A DNA stretch of 64,000 nucleotides from Ignavibacteriota bacterium (GCA_013285425.1 CP053447.1:1060001-1124000); one strand, 5' to 3'; positions 29,436-40,790 are shown, counted from the first letter of the stretch. Numbers and translations: made by a program. Notes: generated by a model from the letters alone, not told the origin.

Positions 29436-30758
29436 ATGGAAAAAATAGTTTTACCCGATATAAAGAATATTCACCTTCTTGATGTTTACATTCAGAATGG
29501 AGGATACACTGCTGCTAAAAAAGCTTTTTCACAATCTACTGATGATATTATTGATCAGGTTAAAAAATCCGGTTTGCGAGGAAGAGGCGGTGCAGCCTTT
29601 TCAGCAGGATTAAAGTGGAGCTTTATGCCCAAAACAACCAACAAACCTAAGTATCTTTGTGTTAATGGTGATGAATCTGAACCGGGCTCTTTTAAAGACA
29701 GACAAATTTTTGAGTATAATCCTCATCAGTTGATTGAAGGAATTCTAATTACCTGTTATGCTATCGGTGCAAAAACTGCTTACATTTATATTCGTGGAGA
29801 ATATCATAAATGGATTAAGCTGCTTCAAAAGGCTCTTGATGATGCCTATGCTGCAGGTTATGTTGGCGAAGCAATGAAGGAAAAATTCGGTTCCGAATTC
29901 TTTTGTAATATTTATATCCATAAAGGTGCTGGTGCTTATATCTGCGGTGAAGAATCTGCTTTAATGGAATCAATTGAAGGGAAGAGAGGATATCCGAGAG
30001 TAAAACCTCCATTCCCTGCACAGAATGGTTTGTGGGGCTGTCCTACAACTATTAATAATGTTGAAACTATTACCAATGTACCGCCGATTATTAATAAAGG
30101 ATGGGAGTGGTTTTCAAAAATTGGAGAACCGAAACATCCGGGTACTATTCTTTATGGAGTTAGTGGACACGTTAATAAACCTGGCGTTTATGAATTGCCT
30201 TCAGGTACTTTGTTAACTGATATAATATACAATTATGCCGGAGGAGTTCCTGGAAATAAAAAAATTCTTTGTGTTATTCCCGGCGGTTCATCAATGCCTC
30301 CGTTAAGAGGTGATCAGATTGAAGGTGTTAAGATGGATGCTGAATCACTTAAAGCTGCCGGCTCTGCAATAGGTACTGGCGGAGTTATGGTGATGGATGA
30401 AGATACGGACCTTGTAAAAGTACTTTCACGAATTTCAAAATTTTATCATCATGAAAGCTGCGGACAATGTACACCTTGCCGCGAAGGAACCGGCTGGCTT
30501 GATAGAATTCAGCAAAGGATGGTTGATGGCAAAGGTTCGATATCCGATCTTGATTTACTTGTTACTGTTGCAAGTCAGATTGAAGGAAATACAATCTGTG
30601 CTTTGGGCGAAGCTGCTGCGTGGCCTGTAAGATTTATGATTACAAGATTCAGAGATTATTTTGAAGCAAGAGTAAGCAAAGAAGTTGATCTTGCAGTTGC
30701 TAATAAGGTTCATTCGATGAGGCAGACTGCTTTTCCGCTTGCGGATATAAAACATTAA
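29436..30758 (+). CDS. nuoF: NADH-quinone oxidoreductase subunit F
   Basis: 51-kDa-type subunit that binds NADH and FMN and the N3 4Fe-4S cluster. 440 residues: GLRGRGGAAFSAGLKW near residue 45 (NADH), GAGAYICGEESALMES near residue 165 (FMN), and CGQCTPCREGT near residue 344 with a later Cys at IEGNTICALG near residue 387 (cluster). It is the last gene of the operon here and is followed within 20 bases by a strong terminator, so nuoG and the membrane-arm genes must be elsewhere. Confidence 0.96.
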   Translation: MEKIVLPDIKNIHLLDVYIQNGGYTAAKKAFSQSTDDIIDQVKKSGLRGRGGAAFSAGLKWSFMPKTTNKPKYLCVNGDESEPGSFKDRQIFEYNPHQLIEGILITCYAIGAKTAYIYIRGEYHKWIKLLQKALDDAYAAGYVGEAMKEKFGSEFFCNIYIHKGAGAYICGEESALMESIEGKRGYPRVKPPFPAQNGLWGCPTTINNVETITNVPPIINKGWEWFSKIGEPKHPGTILYGVSGHVNKPGVYELPSGTLLTDIIYNYAGGVPGNKKILCVIPGGSSMPPLRGDQIEGVKMDAESLKAAGSAIGTGGVMVMDEDTDLVKVLSRISKFYHHESCGQCTPCREGTGWLDRIQQRMVDGKGSISDLDLLVTVASQIEGNTICALGEAAAWPVRFMITRFRDYFEARVSKEVDLAVANKVHSMRQTAFPLADIKH

Positions 30759-30776
30759 TGTATTGAATAAAAAAAA

Positions 30777-30806
30777 ATCCTCTCAATGTTTGAGAGGATT
30801 TTTTTG
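30777..30806 (+). terminator. Intrinsic terminator after nuoF
   Basis: Ten-base stem ATCCTCTCAA / TTGAGAGGAT with a three-base loop, followed by seven or more T. An A-run precedes it, so it could also work from the opposite strand. It ends the nuoABCDEF unit. Confidence 0.9.
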
Positions 30807-32092
<1,286 letters not shown>

Positions 32093-32101
32093 TAAATTAC
32101 T

Positions 32102-32140
32102 GCTATGACAGATTATTCATAGTCTGTCATAGCCTTTTTT
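32102..32140 (+). terminator. Hairpin between gap and pgk
   Basis: Eleven-base perfect stem GCTATGACAGA / TCTGTCATAGC with a ten-base loop, followed by CTTTTTT. It has intrinsic-terminator form but lies between two glycolytic genes 66 bases apart. It may partially terminate, setting a gap-to-pgk expression ratio, or protect the gap mRNA 3' end. Confidence 0.8.
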
Positions 32141-32158
32141 AATTTAAAAAATATAAAA

Positions 32159-33358
32159 ATGAAAAAACTTTCAATTGACCAGGTTGAACTTACTGGAAAA
32201 CGGGTTCTTGTTCGTGTTGATTTCAACGTTCCTCTTGATGAAAACTTAAATATTACAGATGATATCAGAATTTCTGAATCACTTCCTACAATAAAAAAAA
32301 TTATTTCTGAAAACGGTAAAGCGATTCTTATGAGCCATTTGGGACGGCCAAAAGGCGGACCGAATCCAAAATATAGTTTAAAACCAACAGCTAAAAGGTT
32401 AAGTGAATTATTAGGTAAGGAAGTTAAACTCGCACCTGATTGTATCGGGAAAGAAACCAAGGCTATGGTTGATTCAATGCAAAATGGTGATGTATTGGTT
32501 TTAGAAAATGTCCGCTTCCATCCTGAAGAAGAAAAAAATGATCCTGAATTTGCAAAACAATTAGCAGAGCTTGGTGATGTTTTTATTAATGACGCATTCG
32601 GCAGTGCGCATCGTGCTCACGCATCTACCGAGGGTGTTACTAAGTTTATTAAAATATGTGCTGCCGGATATTTAATGCAGAAAGAACTTGATTACCTGGG
32701 TAGTGCAATTGCTAACCCAAAACGACCTTATACAGCAATTCTTGGTGGTTCTAAAATTTCCGGTAAAATTGATGTTATAAATAATCTTCTTGATAAGGTT
32801 GATACCCTAATTGTTGGAGGCGGAATGGCTTTTACTTTTTATAAAGCTGAGGGTAAGGAGATTGGTACATCTTTACTTGAAGCAGAAAAGATTGACCTTG
32901 CAAAAGAAGTTCTAGAAAATGTAAAGAAATCAGGTGTAAAATTTCTGTTACCGGTTGATGTAGTAGCTGCAAGTGAGTTTAAAAATGACTCTCCGTCAGT
33001 TGTGGTAAATGTTGATTCGATTCCGGCTGATAAAATGGGATTGGATATCGGACCTGAAACCGTTAAGTTATTTTCAGCAGAAATTGCAAAAGCTAAGACT
33101 ATTGTTTGGAATGGACCGATGGGTGTTTTTGAAATGGATAATTTTGCTAAAGGAACAAACGCTGTTGCACAGGCATTAGCAGACGCAACTGCTAAAGGTG
33201 CAATTACTGTAATTGGCGGCGGTGATAGTGCTGCAGCAATTACCAAAGCGGGATTAAAAGATAAAGTATCGCATGTTTCAACCGGCGGTGGTGCTTCTTT
33301 AGAATTTTTGGAAGGTAAAGTACTGCCGGGTGTTGTTGCATTAAATGATGTAAATTAA
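32159..33358 (+). CDS. pgk: Phosphoglycerate kinase
   Basis: Transfers phosphate from 1,3-bisphosphoglycerate to ADP. 399 residues, standard length. [12 protein letters not shown] near residue 22 and [16 protein letters not shown] near residue 59 form the substrate site, and [14 protein letters not shown] near residue 350 binds nucleotide. Followed 13 bases later by the rhomboid gene on the same strand. Confidence 0.97.
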   Translation: MKKLSIDQVELTGKRVLVRVDFNVPLDENLNITDDIRISESLPTIKKIISENGKAILMSHLGRPKGGPNPKYSLKPTAKRLSELLGKEVKLAPDCIGKETKAMVDSMQNGDVLVLENVRFHPEEEKNDPEFAKQLAELGDVFINDAFGSAHRAHASTEGVTKFIKICAAGYLMQKELDYLGSAIANPKRPYTAILGGSKISGKIDVINNLLDKVDTLIVGGGMAFTFYKAEGKEIGTSLLEAEKIDLAKEVLENVKKSGVKFLLPVDVVAASEFKNDSPSVVVNVDSIPADKMGLDIGPETVKLFSAEIAKAKTIVWNGPMGVFEMDNFAKGTNAVAQALADATAKGAITVIGGGDSAAAITKAGLKDKVSHVSTGGGASLEFLEGKVLPGVVALNDVN

Positions 33359-33371
33359 GCAAAGGTTTAGT

Positions 33372-34301
33372 GTGAATAATTATTATCGTCCCAGAGGATT
33401 TGGAGGCTTTTTTTCTTTTCCTCCTGTGATTAAAAATTTATTGATCATCAATTGTATAGTATTTTTTATCCAGTTGATTATGGATAATATTTCATTTAAC
33501 GGTGTCCCAGGATGGTATGTTATAAACAGATGGTTTGCACTAAATCCTATCTCAGGCTACGATGCTGCTGATAACCCGTTTAACTTTCAGGTTTGGCAGT
33601 TGATTACATACCAATTTATGCACGGCGGATTCTGGCATATCTTTTTTAATATGTTTGTTCTCTGGATGTTTGGTGCAAGTATCGAGGATATCTTTGGCTC
33701 AAAGAAATTTCTAACCTTTTATCTGCTTGCTGGTGTAAGTGCAGGATTATTTCAGTTGTTTGTAACACCTCTTTTGGGCGGGCAGGGAGCAGTAACTATT
33801 GGTGCTTCGGGAGCTATTTATGGTGTTATGATTGCCTTTGCTCTTTTCTTTCCTGATACTCTGATATTCTTGTATTTCCTTATTCCGGTTAAAGCTAAAT
33901 ATTTTATCGGATTTATGATTGTAATTGAGTTTCTTTCGGTTGATAGCGCATCAAGTGGCGTAGCACATCTTGCACATCTTGGCGGAGCTATTTTTGCTTT
34001 TCTCTATATTATGTTTGATAAAAACAGTCATGTTTCGATTAAAGATATGTTTAGAAAGTCTTATTACTATAAACCAAAATCAAACAGCAATATTTTTAAC
34101 AATCCCTTTACAAAACGTAAGTCAGATAATCGTGATGTTGAAGATGCTAATTATTATGAAATTGATAAGAAGGAAGAAGACGATACAGTAACTCAGGAAG
34201 AGATAGATAAAATTCTTGATAAAATCAGTAGGTCCGGTTATCAGAATCTTACCGAAAAGGAAAAGAAAATCCTGTTTCAGGCAAGTAAGAAAATGAAATG
34301 A
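33372..34301 (+). CDS. Rhomboid family intramembrane serine protease
   Basis: 309-residue membrane protease with about six helices. MHGGFWHIFFNMFVLWMFG near residue 78 has the conserved H and N residues, IGASGAIYGVM near residue 140 carries the catalytic Ser, and HLAHLGGAIFAF near residue 201 the catalytic His. The C terminus (about residues 225-309) is a charged cytoplasmic tail. Start GTG, just after pgk; the stop overlaps the next start (ATGA). Substrates are unknown. Confidence 0.92.
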   Translation: MNNYYRPRGFGGFFSFPPVIKNLLIINCIVFFIQLIMDNISFNGVPGWYVINRWFALNPISGYDAADNPFNFQVWQLITYQFMHGGFWHIFFNMFVLWMFGASIEDIFGSKKFLTFYLLAGVSAGLFQLFVTPLLGGQGAVTIGASGAIYGVMIAFALFFPDTLIFLYFLIPVKAKYFIGFMIVIEFLSVDSASSGVAHLAHLGGAIFAFLYIMFDKNSHVSIKDMFRKSYYYKPKSNSNIFNNPFTKRKSDNRDVEDANYYEIDKKEEDDTVTQEEIDKILDKISRSGYQNLTEKEKKILFQASKKMK

Positions 34302-34663
34302 GATATAAGAAATATTTAATAATTCTTTTATCATTATTTATCCTTATAATTTTTCTGAATTGTACAGAGTCTATTCCCATTGAGGAGAAAAAACTTGTTG
34401 AAGTTTATGCTGAGATGGTGATTATGCAGGACTCAACCACACTTTCAGCAATTGATATCCAAAAGAAAGTTTTAAGCAGATTTAATATCTCAACTTCTGA
34501 TTATGAGAAATCGGTTGATTATCTCAGCAAGTATCCTGAAAGATGGCAGAATTTTTATGATAGTGTAATTGTTTATCTTCAAAAACAGGAACCGCTTCCT
34601 AAAACCCCTGATGAGAAAATTTTGCCAAAGCGACTCTTATCTCCGGATAAGAAAAATCTTTAG
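34298..34663 (+). CDS. DUF4296-type lipoprotein
   Basis: 121-residue lipoprotein. A hydrophobic N-terminal helix ends in a lipobox-like FLNC (Cys near residue 22). The mature part follows the DUF4296 pattern known from Bacteroidota lipoproteins: a helix LVEVYAEMVIMQD, then VLSRFNISTSDYEKSVDYLSKYPERW. It is coupled to the rhomboid protease by a four-base overlap. The 3' end overlaps the recQ 3' end by 65 bases in convergent orientation. Function unknown. Confidence 0.65.
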   Translation: MRYKKYLIILLSLFILIIFLNCTESIPIEEKKLVEVYAEMVIMQDSTTLSAIDIQKKVLSRFNISTSDYEKSVDYLSKYPERWQNFYDSVIVYLQKQEPLPKTPDEKILPKRLLSPDKKNL

Positions 34664-37191
34664 GTAATTTTTCTTTTAATGTTTTTAAATCTTTAATACC
34701 CTTTTTATAAAGCAGGTTTATTTTTTCCAATCTGTCTGAATCAATTATTGAACTAATATCTATTTCCGGTATGTAAGAAATTATCGTTTCTATCTGCATT
34801 GAAATAACTGCTTCAGTAAGTCTTCGAAGCTGCGAAATTTCTGAAAGAGAATAATTTTGTTTTAATAGTCTGAATGTCTCAATTATGTTTTTCGGAATTA
34901 CCTCTTCACTTGTCTTCAAATCGTCTTTAACAGATATTGTATTGTTTATTACTTCAAGCATTTCTTCACCTAACTTATTGAACATTCGCTCGTTGAATCC
35001 ATCAATTGCAAGTAATTCAATTTTACTCTTAGGCTTTTGTTCGGCAGCTTTTGCAAGTATCGGGTCAGGACAAATTATCGCCGGAGATTGTAAAAATTTT
35101 TTTGAAGCTTTTTCACGCACCTCTCTGAGTTTATGGAACAACTCAATATTTTTATCAATTATTTCCTCATTATTCCCTGAATCAATTTCACTAGTTGTAT
35201 CAGTGGAATTATTAATAGAACAATACAACAGGTTCTTGCCTTTTTTAATAGTGGTAACTTTGTTTTCTTTCAAAAGTGATTTAAAAGCAAAATTCAAATC
35301 CTCTTTATTATACGACTTTAAGAGACCAAAATATGTAAGATTTTGATATTCATCTTTTTTTGCTGTGCCAAGTAATATATTAAAAATATCTTTATCACTT
35401 AAAGATAATTTTGATGAAGTAAGCAGTTCTAAAATTTTTTCTTTCAGATAATCAACCGAATAAGTTTGAAACTGACCTGTTCGTAAACAATTATCACATT
35501 TACCGCAGGAGTAATTTTTAGTTTGCTCACCAAAGTAGTTAAGAATAAATCTGAATCTGCAGCCATCATCATAAACAAAACTTTTCATTGCATCTAACTT
35601 TTGTTTCGCATTGATATAAAGTTCATTAATATGCTTAAAGTTTAGTCTGATGTCAGAAGATTTCACTCTTGGTTTGAGAAATGTGATGGTTTCTTTAGTG
35701 CTGCTTTTTGAAAATTCAATAATCCCAAGGTATTCGAGAGAAGCAAGTGAAGACTGAATTTCTTCTTCAGTTAATCCTGAATTAAACTTTAACTGTTCAA
35801 GATCAATCTTTGTAAGTCTGATAAAAATATCGCTGCCATAGTTTCTTAAAAGCGAAATAATTAAATCTTTCATCAAAACATTTGAAGTGTTCTTGATGAA
35901 TTTTTTTAATCTATTTTCATCAAATATGATCTTAATCTTATTTGAATAATTATAAGCTGAGTTTGATTTAATGTAACCTGATTCAGACAGATAATTTAAT
36001 GCTGAATTAACAAGAGCCGGATTTAAATCCTGTTTAGTATGCAGTTTTATATAAGATAAATCCAGTTTAATATTATCCGATGGTAATGAACCAACTGCAA
36101 TCTGTGCATAATCACCAATTGCGTTGTAAATCTTTTGAACTGTTTGTTTATCAGGATAAGAATTATTGATGAAGTATTCCTGTATAAAGATGTCATTTTC
36201 ATCGAACAACAGATACACATGAGAAAATTTACCATCACGTCCCGCTCTGCCGATTTCCTGATAATAATTTTCAATAGTACCGGGAGTGTTATAATGTATT
36301 ACAAGCCTTATATCTTTTTTATCAATACCCATTCCAAAAGCATTTGTTGCAACAATAACCGGCAGCCGGTCTTCAATAAAATCTTCCTGAATTTTTTTTC
36401 TTATGATTGGATCTAAACCAGCATGATAATATTCGCAATTAAGCTTATTCAGTTTCAGATATTCACTAAGTTCTTCAGCTTTTTTTCTGGATGATGTATA
36501 TATAATTGCTGTTCCTTTATATTGCCTGCAAAGCAGCAGACATCTTTCCTTTTTCTTTTTAGTTATCTCTGCATTAATAAACAGATTATCTCTCTTAAAT
36601 CCCTTAATAATTAATTTTGAATTTTTAAGCTCTAATTGTTTGATAATATCTTTTACCACTTCAGGTGTTGCAGTAGCAGTAAATGCAGAAATCTTTTTTA
36701 TACCTGTAAATTTTATAAAGTCTTTAATCTTAGTATAACTTGGTCTGAAATTATGCCCCCATTGGCTAATACAATGAGCTTCATCAACAAATAAATAATT
36801 TGGATTAAGTGATTTAAGCCTGTTAGCAAATTCGGGATTTTCTAACCTTTCCGGTGCAACATAAACTATTTTGATCTTGCCGTACTTTATATTTTGCAAA
36901 ACCTGTTCAACTTCTTTATCGGATTGAGTGCTATTAACAAAAGCTGCAATTTCACTGGTCTTATTTAATGAATCAACCTGATCTTTCATCAACGCAATCA
37001 ATGGTGATATAACTATTGTATAATCATCACCCATTAAAGCCGGAATCTGATAACACAAAGATTTACCAGCCCCCTGTAGGCAGAATAGCTATTACATTTG
37101 TGCCTGAGAGAATTTCGCTGATAATTTCTTCCTGTGCTGCTCTGAAGTTATCGTAATTGAAATATTTTTTTAAGATTTGTTGTGCTGTCAT
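34599..37191 (-). pseudogene. recQ: RecQ family ATP-dependent DNA helicase, frameshifted in the Walker A motif
   Basis: 3'-5' DNA helicase. On the minus strand an ATG at 37191 opens a frame reading MTAQQILKKYFNYDNFR, then LPTGGW and a stop, while the continuing frame starts in KSLCYQIPALM. Removing one G from the G5 run (C5 at 37070-37074 on the plus strand) restores PTGAGKS, the Walker A motif, and gives one 863-residue protein. Downstream motifs are intact: DEAH in FVDEAHCISQW, ATATPEV, GRAGRDGK, the zinc-binding CGKCDNC, an HRDC domain and a C-terminal helix-turn-helix region of the HTH_40 type. The break lies before all helicase motifs except the N terminus, so a true mutation would abolish ATP binding. 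Probably a sequence error. Confidence 0.88.
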
Positions 37192-37773
37192 TTTTTCTAA
37201 TAATCTTTAGCAAGATAGCCTGACAAAAATAATAAATATTATTTCTGCAGTTTGTAAATATTTACCAGACTAATTGAAAGATACTAAATTTATTTAACTC
37301 GGTAATTTTAAGAGATATGAATTTATTAAGGAATAATATTTTAAGACTTCTGAAAAATTATTGTTAGAGCAATACCTTACTAATTTCAAAATCAAAATGA
37401 TAATACCCTAAATATTGTAACTTTGCAGAACTGAATGACTTTCTCTTATTTTTGATTATTAGGATACTATTTCAGTAGTCTTGATTTTATTAAATCATTA
37501 TCAATATTCTTTGACAGCCCCTTTTTTATTGCTAATTTTGTGCATTAAAAATTGATTGAATTAAGTAATTAGATGTTAAATTCTTTTCTAAAATATTCAC
37601 ATAAAATTCATAGCCTTATCATTAAAATTCTTATAAAAAAAGTTGTTTTTATCTTTTAGAGTTGATGATTATTTATGATTCTTTTTAATGAATAAATTAG
37701 AAAATCTTCGGTTTAATTATTTACTCTCAGTCAATCACAATATTTTTATAGTAGTATTTTAACAGGGAATATT
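37192..37773. other. AT-rich intergenic region between divergent recQ and 3-hydroxyacyl-CoA dehydrogenase genes
   Basis: 582 bases with no ORF that I can support on either strand. It contains one good Bacteroidota-type promoter (37510-37540, forward). A second exact TAnnTTTG box on the plus strand at 37418-37425 (TAACTTTG) lacks a clear -33 element. The long distance from the main promoter to the downstream ATG (about 230 bases) leaves room for a leader RNA or small RNA, but I see no recognisable fold. Confidence 0.6.
37510..37540 (+). promoter_or_regulatory. Bacteroidota-type promoter, strong match
   Basis: TTTG at 37510-37513, 19 bases, then TAATTTTG at 37533-37540, which is an exact match to TTTG / TAnnTTTG with allowed spacing. 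It points toward the 3-hydroxyacyl-CoA dehydrogenase gene at 37774. Confidence 0.5.
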
Positions 37774-38712
37774 ATGGCAGAAGGAAAATTACGTTTAGAA
37801 GATCTGTTAGGATCTTCTATGTCATCAAATGCTGATGATGGAAGAATTAATAATGTGGCAATTATCGGCGCAGGCATAATGGGGCAGGGCATTGCTCAAA
37901 CAGTTGCCGGAATGGGGCTGGAAGTAACTGTTGTTGAATTAAGCAACGAGAGGCTTGAAACAGCCAAAACACAACTTACTGATTCAATAGACAGAGAGAT
38001 TAAACGCTGGGCTATGACAAAATCTGATAAGAAATCTATCTTTAGCAGAATCAAATGGGAAACTGATAATAGTACAATTAAGGATTGTGAAATTATTATC
38101 GAAGCTGTTCAGGAAGATTTTGATTTGAAAGTAAAAGTCTTTCAGGACCTTGATAAAATTGTAAATCCTGCTGCAATCTTTGTTTCAAATACATCTACAT
38201 TAAGCTTAACAAAAATATCTGAATCAATTTCCAGATCAGCAAAAGTAATCGGTATGCACTTTTTGAATCCGGTTCCCAAGATTCCAATGGTTGAACTTGT
38301 AAAAAGTCTTCATACTTCCAATGAAACTGTTTCAACTGCAAAGGAATTTGCTGCAAGAATCGGCAAGACTCCTGTTGAGGTTTACGAGTACCCGGGTTTT
38401 ATAACTACTCGTGCAATTGTTCCGCTGATTAATGAAGCAATGCATATGCTTTTGGAAGGAATTGCTACTGCCAAAGATATTGATACTGCATTAAAACTCG
38501 GATATAATTTTCAATATGGTCCTTTAGAAATGGCAGATGCAATGGGACTTGATGAAGTTTTAACCTGGATGGAAACACTTTGGAATACATTAGGTGAGCC
38601 AAGATATAGACCAAATCCTATGATTCGTAAACTTGTGCGTGAAAGAAGACTGGGCAAAAAAACCGGTGAAGGTATTTTTAAATACGATGAACATGGAAAC
38701 AAAATCAATTAA
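37774..38712 (+). CDS. 3-hydroxyacyl-CoA dehydrogenase (3-hydroxybutyryl-CoA dehydrogenase type)
   Basis: NAD-dependent oxidation of 3-hydroxyacyl-CoA, or reduction of acetoacetyl-CoA. 312 residues including a 25-residue N-terminal extension before the Rossmann motif IIGAGIMGQGIAQTVAGMG near residue 30. Other motifs: NTSTLSLTKI near residue 147, IGMHFLNPVPKIPMVELV near residue 162 (catalytic His), and LGYNFQYGPLEMADAMGLD near residue 243. It is a stand-alone short form (Hbd/FadB2), without the enoyl-CoA hydratase domain. ackA follows 24 bases downstream, which suggests a link to acyl-CoA fermentation or storage. Confidence 0.9.
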   Translation: MAEGKLRLEDLLGSSMSSNADDGRINNVAIIGAGIMGQGIAQTVAGMGLEVTVVELSNERLETAKTQLTDSIDREIKRWAMTKSDKKSIFSRIKWETDNSTIKDCEIIIEAVQEDFDLKVKVFQDLDKIVNPAAIFVSNTSTLSLTKISESISRSAKVIGMHFLNPVPKIPMVELVKSLHTSNETVSTAKEFAARIGKTPVEVYEYPGFITTRAIVPLINEAMHMLLEGIATAKDIDTALKLGYNFQYGPLEMADAMGLDEVLTWMETLWNTLGEPRYRPNPMIRKLVRERRLGKKTGEGIFKYDEHGNKIN

Positions 38713-38736
38713 TCTTTAACTCTGGAAAAAAAAGTT

Positions 38737-39933
38737 ATGAAAGTTTTAGTTTTAAATAGCGGTAGTTCTTCAATTAAATATCAGTTTATTGATACAGAAA
38801 AAAAAGTTGCACTTGCTAAAGGTCTGGTTGACCGAATCGGAATGGCTGGTGCAGTTCTCTCGCATCAAAGATATGATGGCGATAAAATAAAAATTGCTGG
38901 TGAAATTTTAGACCATCAGATCGCGGTTGAATATGTGCTTGGTGTAATGCTTAGTAAAAATCATGGTGTTATAGATGATAAAAAAGATATTGAAGCGGTT
39001 GGACATCGAGTAGTTCATGGCGGTGAATCCTTTACCGGTTCGGTTTTTATTTCTGATGAAGTAGTTAAAGTTTTGCAGGATAATATCGAACTTGCTCCAT
39101 TGCATAATCCGCCAAATATTAAAGGTATTCAGGCTTGTCAAAGAATATTACCCGACACACCTCAATGCGGGGTTTTTGATACTGCATTTCATGCTCAGAT
39201 GCCGCCAAAATCATATTTATACGGAATACCTTATGAGTTATATAAAAAATATAAAATCAGAAGATATGGATTTCATGGAACATCTCATTTATATGTTTCA
39301 CAAAAAGCAGCAGAACTGCTCGGCAAAGATATTAGTCAGTTAAAGATAGTTACAGCTCATTTGGGTAACGGTTGCAGCATTGCGGCTATAAAGCATGGAA
39401 AATCAATTGATACATCGATGGGGTTTACTCCTCTTGAAGGATTATTAATGGGTACACGCAGCGGTGATCTTGATCCGTCTTTAATACTTTATATAATGGG
39501 TAAAGAAGGATTAACAATTGGAGAAGCTAATACACTGCTTAACAAACACAGCGGTCTTATTGGTATCAGCGGTGAAAGCAGCGATATGCGAGAAATTTTA
39601 TCTGCTGTTAAAGATAATCAGCAAAGAGCAAAATGGGCTTTTGAGATTTTCTGCTATCGCATAAAAAAATATATCGGAGCTTATGCTGCTGCTATGGGAG
39701 GTTTAGATGCGCTGGTTTTTACAGGAGGAATCGGTGAAAATGCAAAAGAAGTAAGAGAGGAAATTTGTAAAGACCTTGAATTCCTTGGAATTGAATTGGA
39801 TGATATCAAAAATAGTAATGGTGAAGAGTTTATTTCTAAATCAGATTCTAAAGCTGCGGTATTAAGAATTCCAACTAATGAAGAGCTGGTTATTGCAATG
39901 GATACAGCAAAAATTGTTTCTGAATTGAATTGA
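38737..39933 (+). CDS. ackA: Acetate kinase
   Basis: Makes ATP from acetyl phosphate, releasing acetate. 398 residues with the ASKHA signatures: VLNSGSSSIKYQF near residue 4, TAFHAQMP near residue 149, YGFHGTSHLYVS near residue 176, THLGNGCS-type AHLGNGCSIAAIKHGKSIDT near residue 206, and FTGGIGENAKEVRE near residue 328. Butyrate kinase is related, but length and motifs fit acetate kinase. No pta is adjacent. Confidence 0.95.
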   Translation: MKVLVLNSGSSSIKYQFIDTEKKVALAKGLVDRIGMAGAVLSHQRYDGDKIKIAGEILDHQIAVEYVLGVMLSKNHGVIDDKKDIEAVGHRVVHGGESFTGSVFISDEVVKVLQDNIELAPLHNPPNIKGIQACQRILPDTPQCGVFDTAFHAQMPPKSYLYGIPYELYKKYKIRRYGFHGTSHLYVSQKAAELLGKDISQLKIVTAHLGNGCSIAAIKHGKSIDTSMGFTPLEGLLMGTRSGDLDPSLILYIMGKEGLTIGEANTLLNKHSGLIGISGESSDMREILSAVKDNQQRAKWAFEIFCYRIKKYIGAYAAAMGGLDALVFTGGIGENAKEVREEICKDLEFLGIELDDIKNSNGEEFISKSDSKAAVLRIPTNEELVIAMDTAKIVSELN

Positions 39934-39998
39934 TCAATGTAAGATTTTGTATTAAAATGTTTTTAGATAATCTTTTTAAATAAATATTAAGATTAACA

Positions 39999-40790
39999 TT
40001 GGAATTAGGAATAAAAGGTAAAACCGCACTGATCACTGCCTCAAGTAAAGGCATTGGTAAAGCAATTGCCGAAGGACTTGCTGCTGAAGGCTGTAATGTT
40101 GCAATCTGTTCCCGTACAAAAACTACGCTTATTGAAACAGCCCGTGAAATCAAAATTAAATATGGAATTGAACCGTTCTGGGGTATATGCGATATCAGTC
40201 AGCAAAAAGATATTGATAATTTTTTTACTGCAGTTCAAAATCAGTTTGGAACCATTAATATTTTAGTTAATAATTGCGGCGGTCCGATCCCTGGCTTTTT
40301 TAAAGATCTGTCGGAAGAAGACTGGGAGAAAGCATATAAACAGGTATTATTAAGTGTTATTAGGTTTTCAAATTTAGTTTTGCCTAAAATGGTTGAACAT
40401 GAATGGGGCAGAATAATCAACATTACTTCTGTTTCTGTTAAACAGCCGGTGCATAATCTAATGCTTTCAAATTCATTTCGTTCTGGTGTAACAGGTTTTG
40501 CAAAATCTTTAAGTAATGAAGTTGGTCATATGAATATTACAGTAAATAATATTGCACCTGGTTACACACTTACAAACAGAATATATGAATTAGCGGTTAA
40601 TCGTGGAAAAGCTACAGGTAAATCACACGAAGAAATATTGAGTGATATGGTTAAGGATGTTCCAATGAACCGGTTAGGCGGACCTGATGAAATAGCTGCG
40701 ATGGTGGTTTTTTTAGCTTCACAAAAAGCAAGTTATATTACAGGCACTACAATCCCAATTGATGGGGGATTAACTAAGTCATTGTTTTGA
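39999..40790 (+). CDS. Short-chain dehydrogenase/reductase with atypical active site
   Basis: 263-residue SDR-fold protein. The cofactor motif TASSKGIGKAIAEGL is at residue 13, NNCGGPIPG near residue 91, the catalytic Ser region NITSVSVKQPV near residue 142, and PGYTLTNR near residue 189. The usual YxxxK is replaced: the aligned segment is SNSFRSGVTGFAKSL, with Ser for Tyr and Arg for Lys. A subgroup of SDRs annotated as 3-oxoacyl-ACP reductase-like shares this, so it is not a simple error. Start TTG. Substrate unknown. Confidence 0.82.
   Translation: MELGIKGKTALITASSKGIGKAIAEGLAAEGCNVAICSRTKTTLIETAREIKIKYGIEPFWGICDISQQKDIDNFFTAVQNQFGTINILVNNCGGPIPGFFKDLSEEDWEKAYKQVLLSVIRFSNLVLPKMVEHEWGRIINITSVSVKQPVHNLMLSNSFRSGVTGFAKSLSNEVGHMNITVNNIAPGYTLTNRIYELAVNRGKATGKSHEEILSDMVKDVPMNRLGGPDEIAAMVVFLASQKASYITGTTIPIDGGLTKSLF

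Noticed and set aside
34885..35346. Rightward 153-codon open frame
   Set aside because: Antisense to the recQ coding region; low-complexity Ser/Leu-rich sequence typical of a shadow.
37192..37773. Small gene or known riboswitch in the recQ/dehydrogenase spacer
   Set aside because: AT-rich sequence with frequent stops in all frames and no recognisable conserved fold.
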